Shown here in pieces: positions 11,001 through 18,427 of a stretch of 64,000 nucleotides of DNA. Within the stretch, counting starts at the first letter, position 1. The number at the start of each line of letters is the position of its first letter. The notes under the pieces were generated by a model. It did no database searches. It saw only the letters and a program-made list of their open reading frames with translations, and was not told where the DNA came from. A program made the position numbers and the translations under genes. Source of the DNA: Aporrectodea caliginosa (Eukaryota; Annelida; Clitellata; Crassiclitellata; Lumbricidae); assembly GCA_020284085.1 (NCBI GenBank), contig JACEVL010000079.1, forward strand, positions 186,001 to 250,000. Direction: 5' to 3'.

Positions 11001-12882
11001 TGTCTAGTCGGATCGGTTCCTTAGTCAAGTTGACTACTCGCACCGTGCTATTAGAAGCCTTCTCATCCACTAAAACGCGTGCGACATGGACACCCGGCAC
11101 GATCTCTCTAACTTCTGTCATCCAAGCGGGAGCCATGGCCGACAGGTTGCCGAATAAAGTTCTAGCAGCAATGTCCTGCTGACACTTAGGAGGGATCAAC
11201 ACGTCCTCCGCTACTATTACGCGCCTACACCATGTGGAACCGTTACCCTTTACCAATGGTATCTTACGCCGCCCTACAAATAATGCTCCTGTGCCAAAGC
11301 CTAGCCTACATTTATGCTGCCTCAGCCAGTCCATTCCTAACATAGGCTCGACGATCTGGTCAGAGACCAAGAACGTAGTGGGAATTGCAAACCCACGCCA
11401 CATCTTAATTTGGACAGCTACCTCCCCAAGCACCCTAATTTCAGTACCATTAGCAGCCATCAACACGCGACTACAAGGAGTCAGTTCTAAACCCACTACA
11501 GCGGAATGCGGCACCAAACTCACCTCTGATCCGGTGTCGACCAGACAGAGTTGTGTCCCTCCGTTGATGGTTCCTCGGATGTATATGGCATTGCTTCCTC
11601 CTTGAACGGCTGACCTCTGGCGAGTGGTGTGGTTCCTTACGACGTCTTCTTCCTCCGATGACGGGACTCCTGGTTCGGCGGTGGCGTCTTGGCGTCGAAA
11701 GCGTCGGCCCTGACGGCAGTTTCTGGCGAAATGACCGGCTCTTCCACAGTTGAAGCAGGTCAAGGTTCTTCCTCGGTCGCGCTGGTTGTTCCCGAAGCTG
11801 GGTGCTTCGCGTCTCGGTTCCGGATCTCGATTGGTGCTGCTTCGTAGCTCGGCGAATTGACGATTGAAGCGTTCCTCCATGTCCATCTGCCACTTGCGCT
11901 GACTCTCAAGTTGTGCAGCAAGGAACCGGTCCAGTTGAGACTGCGTCGGACTGTTCGTCTCCGTTCCCTGTGTCCCTCGGACACGGTTAGGCGTTCCCCG
12001 TCGATCCTCCTGTTCGGTTGTGCGCTGGTATGCTTCCAGCCGTAACGCCGTGCGATAAGCCTCGTCCAATGTTTTTGGTTCACGTTCCCGGACTTTCAAG
12101 GATAGCTCGCGGTCGTGCATCGACTCCAAGAATGCGTCCCGTGCGATGATCTCGGTTGTCTCATTTGACGGTATGGGATACGCCAACACAACCAACCGAC
12201 GTATCTCGTGAAGCAGGTTGCTCAGTGTCTCGTCCGTCCGCTGGCGTCGATAACGGAGTTGTGCCCTGAATGATTCCGCTTGTCCTTCGGAACCGTACCT
12301 CTGGCGGAGTCGACCGACTAACTCTTCGTAGGTGACGTCCTGCCTCGCTCCAAAGTCCCATAATAACTGCGTGGCAGCTTTTTCCAGAGAGCATTGCAGA
12401 AAGTCGACACGATCCGCTGACGTCCACCCATTGTGCCTGGCGCACACCTCGAATTGCGCGAGAAAGGACTCTAGTGAACCGGTTCCGTCAAACTTTCCCG
12501 GCTTGATTGAAGTCGTTTTCTGGCCGATCAAGCGACGAAGATCTTCAGAGAGTTTCGGATCGGTTGCGGTGTTCTCCGAAATCTGCACCGTTTTTCGTTC
12601 AGAGCGTCTTCTCGGCGGCAGGTCTCGGACTTTGAAATCGAGGTCTTCCCAGAATCGACTCGATTCGTCTCGTAACTGTTCTAAAGCTTCCGTTGCTTCC
12701 CTCACGGCGGGCGTCGAAATCATCGGATAGCCAGCCGGTTCGGCAAAGTCAATGCCTTCGAGCTGGAACCTGGACTCCGTCGTCGTTCTCTTCACAAACG
12801 GCGTAGAACTGCTTGGCTGACGATGCGGCGGTTCTCCCACGTCCACCAGACTGTATTCGACGGTTGATTGCTCGTCTGTCAT
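8020..12882 (-). CDS. Gypsy Gag-Pol polyprotein, intact (1,620 aa)
   Basis: A single uninterrupted frame encodes the proteins for reverse transcription and integration of the host element. In order: a capsid-like Gag (about 130-290, KPGKFDGTGSLESFLAQF); a CCHC knuckle CFNCGRAGHFARNC (about 376-389); an aspartic protease with DTGSEVSLV (about 443); reverse transcriptase with FCIDYRHLN, STLDLRSGYHQV and the catalytic YLDDVI (about 862); RNase H with LDCDASDIGIGAVLSQ; integrase with an HHCC zinc domain (HTGITGGHLG, CQRCPQC) and a DDE core (LDITGPH about 1,307, TDQGTNFEG about 1,367, ERFHRTLN about 1,404). Gag and Pol are fused in one frame, so no frameshift is needed. No envelope follows. All catalytic residues I looked for are present, so this copy may be mobile. 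Confidence 0.95.
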   Translation of the reverse strand: MTDEQSTVEYSLVDVGEPPHRQPSSSTPFVKRTTTESRFQLEGIDFAEPAGYPMISTPAVREATEALEQLRDESSRFWEDLDFKVRDLPPRRRSERKTVQISENTATDPKLSEDLRRLIGQKTTSIKPGKFDGTGSLESFLAQFEVCARHNGWTSADRVDFLQCSLEKAATQLLWDFGARQDVTYEELVGRLRQRYGSEGQAESFRAQLRYRRQRTDETLSNLLHEIRRLVVLAYPIPSNETTEIIARDAFLESMHDRELSLKVREREPKTLDEAYRTALRLEAYQRTTEQEDRRGTPNRVRGTQGTETNSPTQSQLDRFLAAQLESQRKWQMDMEERFNRQFAELRSSTNRDPEPRREAPSFGNNQRDRGRTLTCFNCGRAGHFARNCRQGRRFRRQDATAEPGVPSSEEEDVVRNHTTRQRSAVQGGSNAIYIRGTINGGTQLCLVDTGSEVSLVPHSAVVGLELTPCSRVLMAANGTEIRVLGEVAVQIKMWRGFAIPTTFLVSDQIVEPMLGMDWLRQHKCRLGFGTGALFVGRRKIPLVKGNGSTWCRRVIVAEDVLIPPKCQQDIAARTLFGNLSAMAPAWMTEVREIVPGVHVARVLVDEKASNSTVRVVNLTKEPIRLDKDQLLGGLYPVQIEVSGETQESPREPPFEEALLNELPEDVPPEAKKKLEGLLREYRDVFSTSEGDLGRTSICAHRIDTGDAAPVRQPLRRQPFAYQAAIDERMDQMIADGVIEPAVSEWAANVVLARKKDGTMRFCIDYRHLNECTKKDSYPLPRVDECLDALSGASWFSTLDLRSGYHQVAMDMKDADKTAFVTRRGIFRWRVMPFGLCNAPATFQRLMDIALSGLNFETCLVYLDDVIIFGNDLDQHLERLKQVLQRLREAHLKLKPTKCQLLRRTVSFLGHVMTPDGVAVDPSKVEDVTAWPVPERLTDVRAFLGLCSYYRKFIRGFSSMAAPLFALTKKGRAFVWDDECQTAFSRLKVALTTAPVLTLPKSEGVYVLDCDASDIGIGAVLSQRVEGEEKVIAYGSRLLSTAEVKYCITRKELLAIVYFVKYYRQYLLGRKFELRTDHAALRWLWKTPEPIGQQGRWLERLSEYEFEIIHRPGRRHGNADALSRKPCRQCGLEDQIPVVAATRTATLAPPSDESDSTDPILVAQEADPDLRVVKQWLIEGATVPDLLEVLSESATVKVYWHQRESLYLRDGIMYRKRMDDVEQLLLPKTLKEEFLRLAHTGITGGHLGVRRTRWQIRRRAYWVGWSGDVKRFCQRCPQCNQYRRGKPPRQGPLQPLPCGEPWERLSLDITGPHPRSRKGNIYILTMMDNFSKYVEAIPMANQEAVSVAKALVENVIVRYGAPLQILTDQGTNFEGHLFQELCRLLGVDKVRTSSYHPSGNGLIERFHRTLNAMLGKIISSHQRDWDEVLPHVLAAYRASIHQVTGFSPNRLLYGRENRMPLDLVYGRPPGFELDNATYSSYVEDLAERMETAYREVREQLRRAAERRKHDYDLRVRPATFDVGTSVWYFTPRRYQGRSPKWQKLYCGPYEVLKRCGPVNYLLRKSPRSPPFVAHVDKLKHCFQSAREDDTNDNQPTEEHSEVFENHPRPRRVIRKPVRFQ

Positions 12883-12957
12883 CCTGGAACTTCCGTTGGC
12901 GGTTGTCGACTCGTGACGCTGTGACCAAAACTGCGTACCCCACTTCTGGTACCAGTT
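12883..12957 (-). promoter_or_regulatory. Gypsy leader with probable primer-binding site
   Basis: The 75 bases between the 5' LTR and the first ATG. On the minus strand the sequence right after the LTR is AAC then TGGTACCAGAAGTGGGG; the TGG start fits a match to a tRNA CCA tail. The tRNA was not identified. Confidence 0.55.
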
Positions 12958-13893
12958 TGTCGGGAAACCAGGGGTCGTCTCTCTTAGTTCGTCTTCTTTG
13001 CTGAGTGGTTCAAGGCTCTACCAGGATGCCGAAACCCCAGGCCTCAACAAAGGTTGTCCGGTCCGACTCTCGTGGTCTATCGAGAGGTTTGAATGATCAA
13101 CAGCGACACACTCACACACGTAGAACACCGCTTTAATAGTTCTTCTCATCGACGATTGACAGAATCACATCAACAGGCAACTTGACATCGAGAGAGAACT
13201 GCACATCTGCTTCCTCGTCACTCCTATCATCAAGCAGGCCCTCTAGCGACAGCGTCTCGGATGGCTGGTCCGTAGATCGACGGCAGGTCCTCTTCAGACT
13301 CCACCAAGACTGCGAGGCCGATGCAAAGCTCGAGGCCGAATCTTCAGGCGGTCTTCTCCAGACTGACTGTCCCATGGCCAACCCCTGCCTTATATACCTA
13401 TCAGAGGTGCAGAAAACCCTGGTGCCCCAACACCTTTTCCATGCGGTGCAACTAGAAATGGCACCGGTGCAATATCTCAAAATGGCACCGGTGGTGCAGT
13501 TTCTCAAAAGAGCACCGGTGGTGCAGTTTTACCGGCCGGTGCTACCTACTCACCACAGGGTATATCTTAAATTGGCACCGGTGCAGTTTTACCAGCAAGT
13601 GCTATATGTAAACCACATGATATATCCTATAATGGCACCGGTGCAGTTTCACCAGCAATTGCTATATATAAAGCACAGGACATTTCCTAAAATGGCTCCG
13701 GTGCAGTTTGCAGCTCTCTCGGTGTCAATATCAACAGGTACAGAACAAGAAATCGCACCAATACAATATTAAACATCGGCGCTCCATAGAGTGTCGAATC
13801 AGCTAGTTCAACCGTAGCAGCTCTATAGGAGGTGACTTAAAATCGCACCACGGCGCCCCATAGAGTGCCAAGTCAATTACGAATTTCGCAACA
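12958..13893 (-). repeat. 5' LTR of the Gypsy element
   Basis: Promoter-bearing LTR for the minus-strand element, 936 bp. It holds the same GCACCGGTGC array (about 13,440-13,725) and TATATA words. The open frames on the plus strand here are unrelated to the element's proteins. Confidence 0.93.
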
Positions 13894-14252
13894 ATACTTT
13901 ATTTTAATGTCTTCAATTTCGTACTTGTCTGCTAATGTCCATGATAACTGCATGTCATCTATCCAGCTTCCATTTATGAAAAAAATTCATCAGTCGAACT
14001 TCTGTTTTTTAGCAAGAATTATTCTCATCAATCCAACTTCTAGTTAACCAAAAATTTCATCAAATCCAATTATCCAACTTCTATTTAGGTAAGAATTATT
14101 TTCGTCAATCCCACTTCTATTTAAGTAAAAAGCTAATCTATCCAGCTTCTATTATTTTTAAAACAACTATTTCCACCAATGCAGATTCCATTTTGAATTG
14201 ACAACATAAAATAATTTAGCAACGTAGGCCTTATCTACGGTTTTACCCTGCT
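13894..14252 (-). repeat. 37-bp minisatellite element, part split off by the Gypsy insertion
   Basis: On the minus strand it begins with GGGTAAAACCGTAG and TACGTTGC, then an AATTATTTTATG/TTGTCAATT block, then about seven degenerate units of about 37 bp with the core GAAGCTGGATTGATGAAA. The missing end lies at 6,333-6,353. Related arrays are at 15,985-16,250, 45,835-46,045 and 57,785-58,050. Confidence 0.8.
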
Positions 14253-14313
14253 ATTTTTTAAAGGAACAAATTGTTGCCTGGATTAAATGAATCACATTTA
14301 AGTAGGCTATAGT

Positions 14314-14741
14314 CAGTGTTTAATCTAGTCCCCTTGCTGCCGGGGGGTGAGGGTTCTGGGGGGATCCAGCTTATTATAAAAGTTGACGACCGGGGGGTAG
14401 TGACGAGTGTTACCAAGAACAAGAGTTCAAAAATTTTCCATGAATTTTCGAGGGGGCTAGTAACGAGAGTTTTCCAAGGATTTTCGAGGGGGGGTAGTAA
14501 CGAGAGTTTTTCAAAGGGTAATAACAACAATTTTCCAACAATATTCGAGGGGGGTAGTAACAAGACTTTTTCCAAGAAGAATTTTCGAGGGGGGGGTAGT
14601 ATCAAGAGTTTTCCAAGATCATATTCTACAAAATTACATGTCTTTAATTTTTTCTTGAGGCAAAAATTTCATCTCTTTAATTTTTCTGGGGAAAACTCGA
14701 TCCTGGGGAACTTTCCCCAGAGACGTCTAGATTAAACACTG
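14314..14741. mobile_element. hAT-like MITE, family 2, with 8-bp target duplication
   Basis: 428 bp with inverted ends CAGTGTTTAATCTAG and CTAGATTAAACACTG. GGCTATAG flanks it at 14,305-14,312 (one extra T follows) and 14,742-14,749. No coding. The centre (about 14,440-14,610) has four to five units containing TTTTCGAGGGGG and GTAGTAACGAGAG, the same minisatellite as in the unrelated MITE at 5,698-6,057. Confidence 0.87.
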
Positions 14742-14766
14742 GGCTATAGTAGTGTGCGATGCCTAC

Positions 14767-14817
14767 CTCAATAAGGGAATCTTCGACTACTTCCAACTTT
14801 GAATCTATTTCTTCCAT
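14767..14817 (-). CDS. Probable exon 1 of RBR copy A (17 codons)
   Basis: Minus strand: ATG at 14,817-14,815, translation MEEIDSKLEVVEDSLIE, then a GTAGGC donor. It resembles exon 1 of copy B (31,434-31,493) in sequence, flanking context and phase: both end in GAG and both acceptors begin GTT, phase 0. The distance to exon 2 is 10.4 kb, but only about 2.5 kb after subtracting the Gypsy, the two MITEs and the array, matching copy B. No transcript evidence. Confidence 0.6.
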
Positions 14818-15321
14818 TTTATAATTAAAACGCTTTAAACTGTTGAAATCTGTTAAGCGCGAATACGTGCTTTAGCCTACTAAACGAGTGTTGAACTCAC
14901 GACAGTAGTATAATGCTTATATAGGCCTAGGCGAAATAAAAATGTCGTATTGTGCATAGCACCGCATTGCGCAACCCATTGCAAGCACCTAGATTAATGG
15001 ATCCAAAGCCTAACGACAGCTTATATATGACGACAAAGGCCGTTGCTGTCGACAGCAGTCATTTTGGCATATTACAGGCTAGAACTTTTTATGGTGCAAC
15101 CATGCATAGGCCTAGACATCCTAATTGAATATGCATGATATTAGTACGACGAAAACAAACAAGCGCAGTGTTTCCCTTAGATATAGGCCTAATAATACCT
15201 GAATACAGTATGCAGATCTGACGCATACATCTAATCTTAGCCTGTGACGTCATACGGCGCAAATAGCAGTCTTTCTACAGTCCAGTCTACAGTGCAGTTA
15301 ATAGAACTTATCGTATAGTTA
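14818..15321 (-). promoter_or_regulatory. Upstream region of RBR copy A
   Basis: Noncoding. The first 140 bp match the region upstream of copy B's exon 1 (31,494-31,623 and on from 33,269). A CRE-like TGACGTCA lies near 15,246. I see no other clear promoter element. Confidence 0.35.
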
Positions 15322-15600
15322 CAATACAATACAATACAATACAATACAAGTTATACAACTTGCATTTATAACGCGCCTTAATAAAACAAAGTCTTACTCA
15401 AAGGACGCGTTACAATGTACTTACTAATCATAGTACTTAGAGAAGAGATACGTTTTAAGTTTAGATTTAAAAATATTAATTGAGGATGATCTTCGGATTA
15501 GGCCTAGTTCTGGTAAACTCTAAATGTCTGAAGCGCTACAATAGTCTCTAGTTCCCGGCTCTACGACCTGGTGCGAGCGACCACCGTGTCCCGTCTGTTA
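15322..15600 (-). mobile_element. LINE 3' end with (TTGTA)n tail
   Basis: On the minus strand a short frame carries the LINE C-terminal signature FKSKLKTYLFSKYY, followed by GGCGCGTTATAAATGCAAG and a pentamer tail visible at 15,322-15,349 as repeated ACAAT. Only the 3' end is present. Confidence 0.65.
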
Positions 15601-15984
15601 TGCGCTGCCCCGCATGGTACGTGGGGATACGCTGGCTAGAAAGAAAGGGAATAGGCCTAGAAGGCTCCAACGCGTTATAAACAGGCTGCACTCCCAGCGA
15701 CAGTAGGCCTACACCAAGTCCAACGTTGGAACTGCTATAGGCCTATGCCATCTAGCCTATACTAACCTGTTTTCGGCGGTCTTAGGAAACCCAGGTCATG
15801 TCTTTCAGAGGTTGCTTCCACCTCTGAGGCCGAAAATTTACTGCCTCCGGCCAAGACCTGATCATGACCGGGGTTTGTCGTAAGCAGACGATAGCATAAG
15901 GAAACCTCTTATGCGGTGTCGCAACTCGTCTACAGACTTCGTCTGCGACATTTCGTCTACAGACATTTCGTCTACCGATATTTC
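15601..15984. other. Unclassified repeat-rich stretch
   Basis: No gene seen. Contains a small inverted repeat (AGAGGTTG... CACCTCT, about 15,809-15,826) and a run of CGTCTACAGAC/TTTCGTCTAC words at about 15,925-15,985 that pair with TAGACGAAAAGTC and TAGACGATTTGTCG at about 23,150-23,190. These may be the ends of the element that received the mariner insertion. Confidence 0.4.
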
Positions 15985-16255
15985 GTCTACGAAGCTATTT
16001 GATATTGTCACTTTAAAATGGAAGCTGGATTGATGAGGAAAAAATTGTTTCCCTAAATGGAAGTGGGATTGATGAAAACATTCCTGTTTTCAAATAGACG
16101 CTCGATTGATCAAAAATAATTGTTCCCGTAAATAGAAGCTGGATGCCAAGCTGGATGCATGGATGAAACTAAGTTTTCATTCAATAGACGTTGGATTGAT
16201 GAAATATAATCTTTTCAGTAATTAGAAGCTGGATTCCTGGGAATATTTAGCACGT
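15985..16255 (+). repeat. 37-bp minisatellite array, plus orientation
   Basis: About six degenerate units with GAAGCTGGATTGATGA cores separated by AAT(A/T)ATTGTTT-type fillers. The lead-in TTTGATATTGTCACTTTAAA matches the lead-in of the other arrays. Confidence 0.75.
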
Positions 16256-16647
16256 TTTAGCAAAACTATAGGCCCTATATGAAAGCGGCCTCTGTTGATT
16301 AGCCCTAATGGATACGCATACAAGTCTTGTAGGCTAGGCGAAATGTCTTTAGATGAGTGTCTGTACAGGGTGCGGCCGAAAAAAATACCCCATTACGAAA
16401 ATTGAGATTTCTCGAAAACCGCTAAACATTTTGTTACAAAACTTCGCCAGTCTATTTGACACATATCTATCTACAGCTTTGCTAAATCTAATGAAATTCG
16501 AATCATGAAAACCAAAATGGTGTAACCCTGAAGTGAAACAATGTCATTTTCGTTTCAACAGACAGTTACTGACAGCAATAAGTAACAAAGTAACGACGCA
16601 AACAGTAATGTAACAAGGTTCAATGTTACTTATTGTTATTGACAAGA

Positions 16648-17192
16648 TTAGGCCAAGTGTTGAGTTTTGTGCAAGGAATGTTCGAAGTGACCGCCGTTTG
16701 CTTTTATGCAAGCTTGCAGACGTTTTCGAAAGCCCAGAACAGACTTCTGAATGGTCTCAAGTGGCAAGTCATGCCAGATGATTTGCAGCATATTTTTCAG
16801 TTCAGGAATGTTCTTCGGCTTTGTGGTAAATTTGTTGTAGGTCTCAAGCATTGCACCCCAGACAGCATAGTCGAGTGGGTTCAAATCTGGGGAATTTGGC
16901 GGCCATGAATCCTTGTCGATGAAGTCCGGGCAGTGACTTGTTAACCAATCTTGGGCCAGCTTTGCGCAGTGAGCGGGCGCTCCATCTTGCTGCAAAATGA
17001 ACTGATTTCCCAAGACAGTGTGACAGTCATCGACAAGCTTAGGCAAAAGATTCTCCACGTAGTACTTAGCATTGACTTTGGCCTTCTCGTCAATGAAATG
17101 CAAGCGTCCCTTACCCTCATAGCTGACACCTGCAGAAACCATGATGTGGGAAGAGAACTTGGCTCTCTCGACCAACAGACGGCTTGGGTGGA
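16648..17192 (-). pseudogene. Mariner-like transposase, C-terminal part
   Basis: About 180 residues of an IS630/Tc1/mariner DDE/D transposase: MVSAGVSYEGKGRLHF, the second catalytic Asp in FILQQDGAPAHCA, and the third acidic residue as Asp in WPPNSPDLNPLDYAVWG. The DNA-binding half and the first catalytic Asp are missing; upstream coding sequence ends within a few codons past the LTR insertion, so the loss preceded that insertion. It acted on the mariner ends but cannot now. Confidence 0.8.
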
Positions 17193-18245
17193 TGTAGCCC
17201 TAATGTGAATTAGTCGCCTTTTTGCTGCGTCCGTAATGGCAGAGTAGAACATTACATTACTTCAAATAAGGTTATAGGAAACACTAGGCATCTTTTGTAG
17301 AAAAGTCTTGTATTGTGTTAATTAGAAAGACAATCAATTGACATACAATTCAAATAAATACCTATCTACCTATGAGTGGCATTATTTATTAAATAATATA
17401 ATTATGTTTTATGAGCTTATCTGATCCTTCAGATAACTTCAGTCTCGCTTCGATGACATCGCAGTAGAGTCCGTAGAAAAACTGGTTTCAATGAAGGAGT
17501 AGGTTTCGTCGAGAGATATGTATTTCAACGGAGGTGAATCTTCTTCTGAAGAGTCGCGGCGAAGACATGTAATCGTAACGATGCTTCGTCTTCCAATCAG
17601 TTCTTCCAACGTCGAAGTAGTGGTTGAAAAGGATCGTCACAACAACAGACAAACCGGAATTAGATAAATCCGTATCGCTTGCTTTAAAGTTGCTGTACGA
17701 AGACTAATCAATCCTTCGTAAACATCCGCAGTTCAAATCATCCACACGCAGAAACGACGACAACTCAACCGTTCTACGCTTCCATGTAGACTTATCGAAA
17801 GGATCACTCGTCAGCCCTTTTATGCTCAACGGTTACTCCTAACTTCGATTAAAAGTCCGCCACGACGATGCTATCATCCATCGCAAGATGCATAGTCATC
17901 TAGAACCTCGAAACTGACGATTCATTCACCGAAAACGTCCTTCCAATCGCAGGAACGTCTCCAATCGTCCAACTCGCTTGAACTCCAAATTTCAAGTTTT
18001 CTCTCTACGCATTTCTATTCGTTCCTTTATTACGTCGTCACGGTAACGCTTGGATCAATCGTATTACGTCATGGAGCCGTTAACGCTGTTTTAACGGTTC
18101 GCTAGGCAGTTAATTACGTATTAATGAAAGCCACTCATGAATTAACTAAATGCCACCCGTAATTGACTATCTTATCCTAACCTTAGAAATTAATTAATTA
18201 ATTAAGTAAACTAACAATAGATTTGATAAGTTATATTTCGCTACA
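17193..18245 (-). repeat. 3' LTR of the non-autonomous element
   Basis: Begins TGTAGCCC and ends CGCTACA on the plus strand; nearly identical to 21,730-22,784. Confidence 0.92.
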
Positions 18246-18427
18246 ATAAGGCCCCTCTTTTTAAAGACTGTCCACAGGCTTTATCTACCTAACCTTCTTA
18301 TCAAACTACTTGTTAATTACTTATATTATTATCTAAACTACATGTATAAAACAACAACAACAATGCTATATACCTATTCTATATAAGTATTTATATTCTT
18401 ACAGGTTTCTAATAAATTATCTACTTC

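Larger units (their letters stand above)
6354..13893 (-). mobile_element. Complete Ty3/Gypsy-type LTR retrotransposon
   Basis: Two 936-bp LTRs, 6,354-7,289 (3') and 12,958-13,893 (5' for the minus-strand element), bound a 5.7-kb interior with one polyprotein ORF. Read on the minus strand the LTR begins TGTTGCG and ends CCCGACA. Only a couple of differences between the LTRs were noticed (for example near 6,461 and 6,740), so it is young. The flanks CTAC (left) and ATAC (right) would be a 4-bp target duplication with one mismatch. A primer-binding site is probably TGGTACCAGAAGTGGGG, three bases inside the 5' LTR; a purine tract lies at about 7,290-7,302. It sits in the intron of RBR copy A, inside the 37-bp-repeat element. 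No env ORF. Confidence 0.93.

Noticed and set aside
15240..15255. CRE-like TGACGTCA as a proven promoter of RBR copy A
   Set aside because: A single 8-base match is expected by chance at this scale; mentioned only as a candidate.
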